From: Henriciella sp.
Lineage (GTDB): Bacteria > Pseudomonadota > Alphaproteobacteria > Caulobacterales > Hyphomonadaceae
NCBI GenBank assembly: GCA_017642885.1
Contig: JAEPOM010000003.1
Span: 186,001 to 250,000, forward strand
Direction: 5' to 3'
Length of the DNA: 64,000 nt
The position numbers and the translations under genes were made by a program. How positions within the stretch are numbered: position 1 is the stretch's first letter; the number at the start of each line of letters is the position of its first letter. Shown piece by piece: positions 24,444 to 32,436 of the stretch. The notes under the pieces are model-generated. The model searched no databases. It saw only the letters and a list, made by a program, of their open reading frames with translations, and was not told where the DNA came from.

Positions 24444-26201
24444 CTAGCCTTTGGAGCGTCGTTTCAGGGGCACGACATTGTCTGTGAGCGTCGCCGGATC
24501 AAGTGGCGCACTGTTTTCGACATCGACAACTTTCGCGCCGGGGAGCGCCGCAAGCGCCGCCGCCACGTCGGGATGCTGAGCAGCGTCAGCGAGCAGCTCT
24601 CCCCGCACCCGCGTCTCTGTCTCTTTCTGCGTTTCGACAGATGAAGCAGACAAAGCCACATCCCAGTCCATGTCAGTTTCGTATTCGAGGAAGTCGGTCA
24701 ATCGTCGAAGCAGGTCTTTCGGCGCGCCGGGATCCACTGCGCAGATCAGACGGCCAGGCCTGAAATTCTCTGCCCGAATATATTTGCGAGCTTCGCCCCA
24801 AAGGCGTGCTTCCTTGCGGGAGTCCAACCGGTTCAGGACATCGCGGAAATTGGCCATGGCTTGCTCACTCGGTTGAACAAGCTGCACGACGGCTTGGGCG
24901 CCGCCAGAGGGCGAAGCGCCAGGCCCCTCAGGCTTTCCCGCGTTGCCCGAGGCCCCTCCCCCGTTCAGCAAACGGGCGGCCTCTTCCGGGCTTGGCAAGC
25001 GCGCTGCAGAAACTAGACGCAGCACAACCATGCGCAGTGCTGTGTCCGCTTCGGGCGCGGTCTGCGTATCGCGATACCCCGATAGCAAGATCTGCCAATT
25101 GCGCTGCGCCTGCGCGGGGGTCAGCGTCGCGGCGATTTCATGCGTTCTGCGAGTCCAATCTGCGGGGCCGGGCAATTGGTAATTGTTGCCAGCGGCCTGC
25201 ACGGTTGCGATATCGGCAGCAATCTCGAGCATATCCTTGAGGATGACCAGCGGATCCGCGCCGGCGCGAACCTGATCCGCCACCTCATCCACCGCCTTTT
25301 GAGCTTCGCCCTGAATGGCGAACTCAAACGCATCAAGCAGACGGAGCCGGTCTCCGAGGCCGAGCATGTCGCGTACCCGCTCGCCCGTCACCTCGTCGCC
25401 ATCGAGCGCTTGAACGATGGCCTGGTCCAGTATAGACAGCCCATCTCTAACCGATCCTTCGGCTGCTCGCGCAATTAAGGCGAGGCCTTCCTCAGACACG
25501 TTGGCGTTTTCGCGGCTGGCGATCTTTGCGAGATGCTTAGACAGGGCATCGCTCTCTAACCGTTTCAGATCAAACCGCTGACACCGCGACAGCACCGTGA
25601 TCGGTACTTTGCGGATCTCTGTCGTGGCGAAAATGAACTTCACATGCGCCGGTGGCTCTTCCAGCGTCTTCAGCAAGGCGTTGAATGACGCGGTGGAGAG
25701 CATGTGCACTTCGTCAATGATATAGACTTTGTGGCGCGCTGAGACGGGCGAGTATCTGACGCCATCCAGCAGGTCGCGCATATCGGCTACGCCGGTCCGC
25801 GATGCTGCGTCCAGCTCGAGTACGTCGGGATGATTGCCGGCCATGATGGCGCTGCAAAAATCACCCGGCGGATCAAGCTCCATGCTTGGCGCATCGTGGC
25901 CGTCCCGAGAATAGTTCAGCGCGCGGGCCAGCAGTCGAGCCGTCGTGGTTTTGCCAACGCCGCGGACGCCGGTCAGCATGAAAGCGTGCGCGACGCGGCC
26001 CGTCTCAAAAGCGTTCTTGAGCGTTCGAACCATCGCCTCCTGACCGATCAGATCGGAAAACAGGCGCGGTCGGTATTTGCGCGCGAGGACCTGATATCCT
26101 TCCTCCTTCGGGGCGCCCATCTCGGCATCTCCGAACATGGAAAAAGTCGCGTCGTCGCGTTCGTCTTCCTCAGGTGTTTCCGGCGTATCAGTCATCGACA
26201 A
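24444..26201 (-). CDS. dnaX: DNA polymerase III subunits gamma/tau (DnaX)
   Basis: A 585-residue clamp-loader ATPase. After an acidic N-terminal extension of about 38 residues comes YQVLARKYRPRLFSDLIGQE, Walker A GVRGVGKTTTARLL, Walker B VYIIDEVHMLS, and the sensor/arginine-finger segment ATTEIRKVPITVLSRCQRFD. The zinc-finger cysteines of the E. coli protein are reduced to one (DFCSAIMAGNHPD), as is common in alphaproteobacteria. A C-terminal tau-like extension after about residue 400 is present. It is the first gene of dnaX-ybaB. The divergent photolyase begins 58 nt upstream. Confidence 0.96.
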   Translation of the reverse strand: MSMTDTPETPEEDERDDATFSMFGDAEMGAPKEEGYQVLARKYRPRLFSDLIGQEAMVRTLKNAFETGRVAHAFMLTGVRGVGKTTTARLLARALNYSRDGHDAPSMELDPPGDFCSAIMAGNHPDVLELDAASRTGVADMRDLLDGVRYSPVSARHKVYIIDEVHMLSTASFNALLKTLEEPPAHVKFIFATTEIRKVPITVLSRCQRFDLKRLESDALSKHLAKIASRENANVSEEGLALIARAAEGSVRDGLSILDQAIVQALDGDEVTGERVRDMLGLGDRLRLLDAFEFAIQGEAQKAVDEVADQVRAGADPLVILKDMLEIAADIATVQAAGNNYQLPGPADWTRRTHEIAATLTPAQAQRNWQILLSGYRDTQTAPEADTALRMVVLRLVSAARLPSPEEAARLLNGGGASGNAGKPEGPGASPSGGAQAVVQLVQPSEQAMANFRDVLNRLDSRKEARLWGEARKYIRAENFRPGRLICAVDPGAPKDLLRRLTDFLEYETDMDWDVALSASSVETQKETETRVRGELLADAAQHPDVAAALAALPGAKVVDVENSAPLDPATLTDNVVPLKRRSKG

Positions 26202-26258
26202 TGCTTATGGCAGGGACTCGGGGGTGGCGGCAAGCGATCAGCGCCCTAAGTCGCGCAA

Positions 26259-27770
26259 ATGACCACAGCTTTGCTCATCTTTCCGCACCAGCTCTTTGTC
26301 GAGCACCCTGGCCTGGCATCACAACCGGACCTTACCGTGCTAATCGAAGACTCGCTCTTCTTCGGTGATCGTCAGTATCCACTCCGATTTCACAAGCAAA
26401 AGCTCTGGCTGCATCGCGCCAGCATGGGGCGCTATGCTGATCGGCTGCGCGAGGAAGGTGAGACGGTGGATTATGTCGGTTACCGCGCCGGAGAGCCGGT
26501 CACGCGCACGGCGCTTGCAGATCTGGCGAAGGCGGGCACGGACACGTTTATTTGCGCCGATCCGGTTGATTTCATCCTCGAAAAACGGCTGCGCACATAT
26601 GCAGATGATCTTGGTCTGACCTTGGAATTTCTGGACTCCCCGAATTTCCTGAACTCCACGACGGAAAATCAGGACTGGCGGAGCGGGCAGAAACGCTGGT
26701 TCATGGCAGAGTTCTACAAGTCCCAGCGGCGACGACTGAACGTGCTGATGGACGGAGACAACCCCGCCGGCGGAAAATGGAGCTTCGACGAGGACAATCG
26801 CAAGAAGGTTCCGAAAAACCTTCTCGGGCAAATTCCGCAACTTCCAATTCGTTCGCCTGACGCGGTCGAGGTGGACGCTCGGGCATCCGTGCTAGCGGAA
26901 TTTCCGGACCATTATGGCACGCTCGATCAAATCATCTGGCCGACGTCTCACGGCGATGCCGCGGAATGGCTGGAAAGCTTCTTGTGCGAGCGGTTTGAAC
27001 GGTTTGGGACCTATGAGGACGCAATTGTAGAAGGTGAGGCGCTGCTCTGGCACTCCGCGCTGACGCCCATGCTGAATATTGGTCTGCTGACGCCGCGCCA
27101 GATCCTGGACGCGGTTCAGGACCATCTCGACGCCCATGACGTTCCTATCAATTCTGCCGAAGGCTTCATCCGGCAGATCATTGGATGGCGTGAGTTTATG
27201 CGCGCTACCTATGTCGATCTCGGGGTCCCAATGCGCACCACCAATCATTGGGGACATAAACGCCGCATCCCTCAGTCGTTCTGGCGCGGCGACACTGGGA
27301 TCGTCCCGATTGATGACACCATCCAGCGCGTTCTAGAAACCGGATATTGCCATCATATCGAGCGTCTCATGGTCCTTGGGGGTTTCATGTTCCTTTGTGA
27401 GTTCGATCCGGACGATATCTATCGCTGGTTCATGGAAATGTTTGTCGACGCTTATGACTGGGTGATGGTGCCAAACGTCTATGCAATGAGCCAGCATGCT
27501 GATGGTGGAGCGATCACAACGAAGCCGTACTTTTCTGGCTCTGCCTACGTTCGCAAGATGAGCCACTACCCAAAAGGTCCGTGGTGCGAGATTTGGGACG
27601 GGCTGTATTGGCGCTGGATCTGGAAGCATGCCGAAGCGCTTCAGAAGAACCCTCGCTGGGCCATGATGGTCTCTATGGCGCGCAAAATGGATGGTGAGAA
27701 ACGTTCGGCGCATTTGCGACAAGCCGATAACTATCTCTCGAACTTGAGCGCATCTTCGCACTCGGATTGA
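26259..27770 (+). CDS. Photolyase-related flavoprotein (PhrB/FeS-BCP family) lacking most Fe-S ligands
   Basis: A 503-residue protein of the bacterial cryptochrome/(6-4) photolyase family. Family signs: ALLIFPHQLFVEHPG at the N-terminus, FMAEFYKSQRRRLNVLMDG and FIRQIIGWREFMRATY, then TGYCHHIERLMVLGGF (substrate-contacting His pair) and NVYAMSQHADGGAITTKPY. Members repair UV photoproducts using FAD and light and carry a [4Fe-4S] cluster held by four Cys. Here the C-x2-C pair after MSHY is absent (MSHYPKGPWCEIWDGLYW), and the upstream ligand position aligns with Pro in GIVPIDDT, so the cluster is probably not formed. Repair versus signalling cannot be decided. Confidence 0.87.
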   Translation: MTTALLIFPHQLFVEHPGLASQPDLTVLIEDSLFFGDRQYPLRFHKQKLWLHRASMGRYADRLREEGETVDYVGYRAGEPVTRTALADLAKAGTDTFICADPVDFILEKRLRTYADDLGLTLEFLDSPNFLNSTTENQDWRSGQKRWFMAEFYKSQRRRLNVLMDGDNPAGGKWSFDEDNRKKVPKNLLGQIPQLPIRSPDAVEVDARASVLAEFPDHYGTLDQIIWPTSHGDAAEWLESFLCERFERFGTYEDAIVEGEALLWHSALTPMLNIGLLTPRQILDAVQDHLDAHDVPINSAEGFIRQIIGWREFMRATYVDLGVPMRTTNHWGHKRRIPQSFWRGDTGIVPIDDTIQRVLETGYCHHIERLMVLGGFMFLCEFDPDDIYRWFMEMFVDAYDWVMVPNVYAMSQHADGGAITTKPYFSGSAYVRKMSHYPKGPWCEIWDGLYWRWIWKHAEALQKNPRWAMMVSMARKMDGEKRSAHLRQADNYLSNLSASSHSD

Positions 27771-27941
27771 GGGTGGAAACCTCTCCAGATTTTAATCGAG
27801 CGCCAAATATAAAGCCCCGTTAAACGACTGACAACGGCCTTTCCGTCGCTGAGATTACAGAATTTTTCGATTAAAAATCAATAAACTAGACTACTGCCTC
27901 GTTTTGTTCGATTGCTCTTTTCAATCCAGAAGGGAGCCATC

Positions 27942-29942
27942 ATGTTCAAACACGCAAAAAGTGTTTCTCTCCTTGCGCTCGGCCTCGCCGCGTGCGGTGG
28001 TGGCGGTGGAAGCGACGCGATTGTAAACGCCGCTCCGGTTGTAAGCGCGGGCACCGCACAAGCCGTCACCGAAGGCGTTACTGTCCAGCTCTCAGCGACT
28101 GCCAGCGATCCAAACGGCGACGCAATGAGCATCGCCTGGTCTCAAGTCTCAGGGCCAATGATCACACTCAGCTCCACCACCGATTTGAACGCAAGCTTCC
28201 AGGCGCCGAGCGTGAACAATCCTGAAGACATCGTCCTCTCACTCACTGTCACAGACGCCCGCGGCTTGAGTGCTTCCCATAGGGTCACCATCACGATTGA
28301 AGATACCGGCCGGAACGGTCCATCGCCGCAAGGTATTGATGACGACACGCGCGACCGTCGCAATCGCGCGCGGGGCAATCGGAATGGTAATCGCCGGATG
28401 GTCGAGAGTCGGGAAGTCCGCAATTACGATGGTACGAACAACAATGTCGACAACCCGACCTGGGGCGCCACGTTTGAGCATTTGCAGCGCTTCGCCTCTG
28501 TCGACTATGCCGATGGAATCTCTGAGCTGTCCGGCGCCAGCCGTCCGAGCGCGCGTGCCGTCTCCAATGGGGTCAGCGATCAATCCGAAGGCGTCTCCAT
28601 TCCAAATACGGTGAACACCACAGACTTTGTCTGGCAATGGGGTCAGTTCGTCGACCACGACCTCGACTTGACTGATGGCGCTGAAGAATCCGCGGATATT
28701 CTGGTTCCGGCAGGTGATCCCTTCTTTGACCCGAGCGGGTCGGGCACCGCTGTCATCACCTTTAACCGAGCGCTATTTGACAGCGCGACGGGCACCGATG
28801 CCAGCAATCCTCGCGAACAAGAGAATGAGATTACCAGCTGGCTCGACGGCTCTATGGTTTATGGCTCTGACGACGCACGCAATGCCGCGATCCGCGAGAC
28901 GGGTACTGCATTCCTGAAAGTCAGTTCTGGAAACTTGCTCCCGTTCAACACCGACAGCTTGACCAATGCGAATGGTTTTGTGGCAGATCCAACAACGCTT
29001 TTCCTGGCCGGCGACATCCGCGCCAACGAGCAACTGGGCCTGACCGTCATGCACACGCTATTTGTCCGAGAGCATAACCGCATCGCCCAGAACCTGATCA
29101 ACAGTGATCCAGGCGCGGACTCTGACGCGGTCTATGAGCAGGCCCGCCGCTTGGTGATCGCAAAAATCCAGGTCATCACCTATGATGAGTGGCTCCCGGC
29201 CTTGCTAGGCAGCAACGCGATCGCGCCGTATTCTGGCTATGACAACACGGTCAATCCCACGATCTTCAACGAGTTTAGCGTCGCCGCTTTCCGGCTTGGC
29301 CACTCAATGCTGAATGAACAGCTGCAACGCCTCGACGCAACAGGAGATGAGATCACGGGCGGACATATCGATCTGAAAGATGCGTTCTTTACAGGCCCTT
29401 CGATACTCACGAGTGAGACCGATCTCGATCCGATCCTGCGCGGCTTCGCAACCCAGCTTCACCAGGAGCTTGATGCCCTGGTCATTGATGACATTCGCAA
29501 CTTCCTGTTCGGACAGCCGGGCAGTGGTGGATTTGATCTCGCCTCACTCAATATTCAACGCGGTCGCGATCATGGTGTCCCCGGCTATAATGATATGCGT
29601 GAAGCCATGGGGCTCACCCGTGTCACCCAGTTTGGTCAGATCACGTCAAATGCTGATCTCGCTCAAAAATTATTCGATACCTATGGCGATGTGAATGAGA
29701 TTGACCTTTGGGTGGGCGGTCTTTCCGAAGACGCGGTGAGCGGCTCACAGCTCGGCGAATTGTTCCAGGAAATCCTGATTCAACAGTTCACTGCCCTCCG
29801 CGATGGCGATCGGTTCTGGTGGGAAAACCATCTGACCAATTCAGAACAGAGCCAAGTCGCAGACACAACGCTCGCCGAGATTATTCGCGACAATACAAGC
29901 GTTGGATCTGAATTACAGGACAACGTGTTTATCGCGCTTTAG
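27942..29942 (+). CDS. Animal-type haem peroxidase (peroxidasin-like) lipoprotein
   Basis: A 666-residue envelope protein. ATG 27942 has GGAG at ideal distance and gives a lipobox (GLAACG, then a Gly-rich linker). Residues about 35-120 form an Ig/PKD-like beta domain (VQLSATASDPNGDAMSIAWSQVSGP). A basic Arg/Asn-rich linker (about 125-155) follows. The peroxidase domain has WGQFVDHDLDL with distal His239 and the haem-linking Asp beside it, SMVYGSDDARN, GDIRANE with catalytic Arg360 and Glu363, REHNR, proximal His454 in FRLGHSMLNE, QRGRDHGVPGYN and RDGDRFWWEN. The myeloperoxidase Met243 position is Gln. It likely oxidises halides or phenols with H2O2; partners are unknown. Confidence 0.9.
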   Translation: MFKHAKSVSLLALGLAACGGGGGSDAIVNAAPVVSAGTAQAVTEGVTVQLSATASDPNGDAMSIAWSQVSGPMITLSSTTDLNASFQAPSVNNPEDIVLSLTVTDARGLSASHRVTITIEDTGRNGPSPQGIDDDTRDRRNRARGNRNGNRRMVESREVRNYDGTNNNVDNPTWGATFEHLQRFASVDYADGISELSGASRPSARAVSNGVSDQSEGVSIPNTVNTTDFVWQWGQFVDHDLDLTDGAEESADILVPAGDPFFDPSGSGTAVITFNRALFDSATGTDASNPREQENEITSWLDGSMVYGSDDARNAAIRETGTAFLKVSSGNLLPFNTDSLTNANGFVADPTTLFLAGDIRANEQLGLTVMHTLFVREHNRIAQNLINSDPGADSDAVYEQARRLVIAKIQVITYDEWLPALLGSNAIAPYSGYDNTVNPTIFNEFSVAAFRLGHSMLNEQLQRLDATGDEITGGHIDLKDAFFTGPSILTSETDLDPILRGFATQLHQELDALVIDDIRNFLFGQPGSGGFDLASLNIQRGRDHGVPGYNDMREAMGLTRVTQFGQITSNADLAQKLFDTYGDVNEIDLWVGGLSEDAVSGSQLGELFQEILIQQFTALRDGDRFWWENHLTNSEQSQVADTTLAEIIRDNTSVGSELQDNVFIAL

Positions 29943-29979
29943 CCCATCGTCCCCCACTTAAGGCTAAGCTGCGATGCTC

Positions 29980-30005
29980 AGGGCCACTCAGCAATGAGTG
30001 GTCCT
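29980..30005 (+). terminator. Hairpin terminator after the haem peroxidase
   Basis: A 10-bp stem (29980-29989 AGGGCCACTC with 29996-30005 GAGTGGTCCT, one G-T pair) with a 6-nt loop is followed by GTTTGG. It lies 38 nt after the stop codon. The T tail is weak. Confidence 0.6.
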
Positions 30006-30058
30006 GTTTGGGTATTGCTACCCATTTCGATTTGAGTTGAGAATGCTATGAAACCAGC

Positions 30059-30562
30059 ATGATAAAGACAGCTATCGCGACCCTCGTATCGTCTTTCGCC
30101 TTGTTCGCTTGTACCAGCCAGGAGCCGACAGTCGAACCAAATCTGAACCCCATTGAGGCTGACGTCCCACTGCCATCCAAAGATATCGGCATCAGTAACC
30201 CAAAGCCTTGTCCTGAAATAAGGGACTTTTCCGCCTATCGTAATTTGATGCCAGGGCCAGGCTCGCGCGAATCTCGGAAACGAGTCCTGATCAGCTTTGC
30301 TGCCATTGATGGTGAAGGCTGGGCGATGAGCGAAAAAACGGTCGATCGGGCAGATACGATCCGAATTTCACTGTTCCGGACCAACTCGCAGCTCGTCAAA
30401 CCACCCGCCAGATCGCTCGAACCCATCAAACGATTCCCAGGCCAGGAAGCGTCCAATATCCGGGTCGCCAGATTTACGCTCGTGAAGGACGGCGCAAACC
30501 GCATTGAGCTCTATTGCGGTGGCGAGATGGTCACCGACGCCAGCATCAGCGCAGTGCACTAG
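30059..30562 (+). CDS. Hypothetical lipoprotein
   Basis: A 167-residue protein with a lipoprotein signal peptide (SSFALFACTS, Cys near residue 18). The mature part starts with a Pro-rich acidic segment, followed by a compact beta-rich-looking domain with Cys residues in PKPCPEIRDF and ELYCGG, which could form a disulfide. CPEIRDFSAYRNLMPGPGS may be a conserved surface segment. No family is recognised. It sits between the haem peroxidase and the SRP RNA on the + strand, behind a hairpin terminator, so it probably has its own promoter. Confidence 0.65.
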   Translation: MIKTAIATLVSSFALFACTSQEPTVEPNLNPIEADVPLPSKDIGISNPKPCPEIRDFSAYRNLMPGPGSRESRKRVLISFAAIDGEGWAMSEKTVDRADTIRISLFRTNSQLVKPPARSLEPIKRFPGQEASNIRVARFTLVKDGANRIELYCGGEMVTDASISAVH

Positions 30563-30579
30563 ATTTGATGATGCGGAGT

Positions 30580-30675
30580 GGAGACTGGACAGCGACCCGA
30601 ACCATAAAACTCGTTAGGGCTGCTTCGTTCCCGACCTGACCCGGTTGGCGAGGAGCTCGTCCACCGCCAGCCTCC
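30580..30675 (-). ncRNA. ffs: Signal recognition particle RNA (4.5S/SRP RNA)
   Basis: The minus strand holds the conserved SRP helix 8 sequence GGTCAGGTCGGGAACGAAGC. The ends pair: GGAGGCTGG at the 5' end with CCAGTCTCC at the 3' end, giving about 96 nt, the normal alphaproteobacterial size. The GGAA tetraloop is kept, but its closing pair is G-C (GGGAAC) instead of the usual C-G (CGGAAG), a compensated swap. It binds Ffh and mediates co-translational targeting to FtsY. It is divergent from nudC. Confidence 0.93.
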
Positions 30676-30681
30676 GAGGGC

Positions 30682-30710
30682 TATATCGCCCTTAGGTCAC
30701 CTCGTGACAA
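30682..30710 (-). promoter_or_regulatory. Promoter of the SRP RNA gene
   Basis: On the minus strand TTGTCA (30710-30705) and GATATA (30687-30682) are separated by exactly 17 bp. The first base of the paired SRP 5' end (30675) lies 7 nt after the -10 hexamer, an ideal spacing. Confidence 0.7.
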
Positions 30711-30738
30711 GGGGGGTGAAGCTGTTAAAGCGGGTTTC

Positions 30739-31656
30739 ATGACGACATCCAACGATATCCCGCTCGCCAGCCATCCAATCGATCGCGCCGCACATCACCG
30801 AACCGACCCAGCCTGGCTCGATGCCGCGTTTCAGCGCAGCGATGCCCTGGTCTTCTTGATGCAAAAAGGCCTGCCATTGATAGAGTTCGATGGTCAGGGT
30901 CTGGTCTGGCTCGGACCCGAAGCCGGACGCCTCACCCCGCAAGAAGAACGCGTCTTCCTTGGTGTGGACAAAGCGGGCGCGCCGATCTTTGCGATCAATA
31001 TGGGAACCTCGTTCAAGCTCGAAGGATCGCTGATTGAAGGCACGGGCGAATTTACCGATATGCGCGCCGCCGCTAGCAGTCTGAACTTGATGCAGGCTAA
31101 CCTCGCGTCGACGGCGCGGTCTATTCTCGAATGGCACCGCTCTCACCGATTCTGTTCCCGGTGCGGCGCCGAAAGCGAGATGGCGGAAGCTGGATGGAAG
31201 CGCGTTTGCCCCTCCTGCGGCGCTGAGCATTTTCCGCGGACCGATCCTGTTGCCATCATGCTCGCCGTGAAAGACGATAAGTGTCTTCTCGGGCGTCAAG
31301 CCAGCTGGCCAGCCGGATTCTGGTCGGCCCTCGCTGGGTTCGTCGAGCCCGGCGAAACCGTTGAACAGGCCGCTGCCCGCGAGCTTGAGGAAGAAGCTGG
31401 CATCAAGGCCGATCCCGCCAATGCCGAATACCTGTTCTGTCAGCCCTGGCCATTTCCGTCTTCGCTCATGGTCGGGATCATCATTGAAGCGGATACGACC
31501 GAGACCTCCGTCGAACAGGATGAACTGGAAGCCGCCCGCTGGATCACTCGCGAGGAAGCACGCCAAGTGCTCGCCGGGACCCACCCAGATATTTACGCGC
31601 CGCCGCCTATGGCCGTCGCCCACCACATTCTAAAAGCCTGGGCGGAGCGCGATTAA
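30739..31656 (+). CDS. nudC: NAD+/NADH diphosphatase NudC
   Basis: A 305-residue Nudix hydrolase that cleaves NADH to NMNH plus AMP and removes NAD caps from RNA. It has an N-terminal domain, a zinc ribbon (FCSRCGAESE and CPSCGAEHFPRTDP), the Nudix box GFVEPGETVEQAAARELEEE-type helix, and the NudC-specific QPWPFPSSLM motif that selects NADH. Length and domain order are standard. The start at 30739 is 64 nt from the divergent SRP RNA transcription start. Confidence 0.96.
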   Translation: MTTSNDIPLASHPIDRAAHHRTDPAWLDAAFQRSDALVFLMQKGLPLIEFDGQGLVWLGPEAGRLTPQEERVFLGVDKAGAPIFAINMGTSFKLEGSLIEGTGEFTDMRAAASSLNLMQANLASTARSILEWHRSHRFCSRCGAESEMAEAGWKRVCPSCGAEHFPRTDPVAIMLAVKDDKCLLGRQASWPAGFWSALAGFVEPGETVEQAAARELEEEAGIKADPANAEYLFCQPWPFPSSLMVGIIIEADTTETSVEQDELEAARWITREEARQVLAGTHPDIYAPPPMAVAHHILKAWAERD

Positions 31657-31659
31657 AGA

Positions 31660-31688
31660 AACCCCCGAACCGCGAAGGCTCGGGGGTT
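31660..31688 (-). terminator. Rho-independent terminator of the 31711 barrel gene
   Basis: AACCCCCGA (31660-31668) pairs with TCGGGGGTT (31680-31688). Read on the minus strand it ends in TTTCTTT, so it terminates the outer-membrane protein gene; it may also stop nudC transcripts from the other side. Confidence 0.8.
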
Positions 31689-31710
31689 CCAATTCTAGCG
31701 CTCGGCAAGC

Positions 31711-32259
31711 CTATTCTGGCCCGCCAAACTTAAACACGCCAGACACACCAAAGACTGAGATTGCATCTGTGAAGGCGCCATCTTCGGCATCCATAACCGT
31801 GTAATCCCCACGAATACCGAACTGATCGGTGAACATGTACTCGCCGCCAAAACCGATCGAGATGCCGTCGGATTGGATGATTTGCGAGCTCGCGCCGTAA
31901 TTGATGTCAATCTCGGTTCGGGCATAGCCGACGCGGCTGAGGAAGCTCGCATTGTCGCCAACGGGCACACGCCCAACCAGATAGGCTCCAATCTGACTCT
32001 CAATATCGAGCTCGATTTCTGACGGGTCTATCGTGTCAGAATCCAAACCGAAAGATCCTTCGATCTCGGCCCCGAAATGCTCGTCCCAATTCCATCCTCC
32101 GCGGAAAGTCGCCGCGGTGGGTGACGCGTGATCAAGATCGAATGATGCGACACCACCGGTGACATAAAGCTCGGATTCGGCCTTTGCCAGAGAGGAAAAT
32201 GCGGCGATCGAAACGAGCGATGCAAGGGCGACGGTTGTCGCCTTGTATCGATAGCACAT
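31711..32259 (-). CDS. Small outer-membrane beta-barrel protein (paralogue 1)
   Basis: A 182-residue exported protein. The signal peptide ends near AKA-ES (residue about 27). The mature sequence alternates polar and hydrophobic residues in eight or so strands and ends in GVSGVFKFGG, the type of aromatic-containing final strand seen in outer-membrane barrels (OmpA-like/Opa-like fold). Conserved sections GGEYMFTDQFGIRGDYT and ARTEIDINYG recur in the neighbouring paralogue at 32437. The role is unknown; such small barrels are often structural or adhesive. It has its own terminator. Confidence 0.78.
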   Translation of the reverse strand: MCYRYKATTVALASLVSIAAFSSLAKAESELYVTGGVASFDLDHASPTAATFRGGWNWDEHFGAEIEGSFGLDSDTIDPSEIELDIESQIGAYLVGRVPVGDNASFLSRVGYARTEIDINYGASSQIIQSDGISIGFGGEYMFTDQFGIRGDYTVMDAEDGAFTDAISVFGVSGVFKFGGPE

Positions 32260-32387
32260 ACTGCGCTCCTTACTAGTTTTCGACCCCTAGTGACTCGCTT
32301 CAAACATACATTCGGTTGGTTTTGTGTGAATATTCATCCATCTCGCTACTTTCCGTCGGGACCTTCAACAGAATGATCGCGTAAAGA

Positions 32388-32416
32388 AAAACCCCGGTCC
32401 CAAAGGCCGGGGTTTT
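32388..32416 (-). terminator. Rho-independent terminator of the 32437 barrel gene
   Basis: AAAACCCCGG (32388-32397) pairs perfectly with CCGGGGTTTT (32407-32416), and a T-rich tail (TTTTTCTTT) follows on the minus strand. Confidence 0.85.
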
Positions 32417-32436
32417 CTGGTCAGATTTGAGCGCAA

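Noticed and set aside
24444-26201. Missing DnaX zinc-finger cysteines as a novelty
   Set aside because: Loss of these Cys is usual in alphaproteobacterial DnaX (H/F-C-x-A-I-M-x-G form), so it is a lineage trait.
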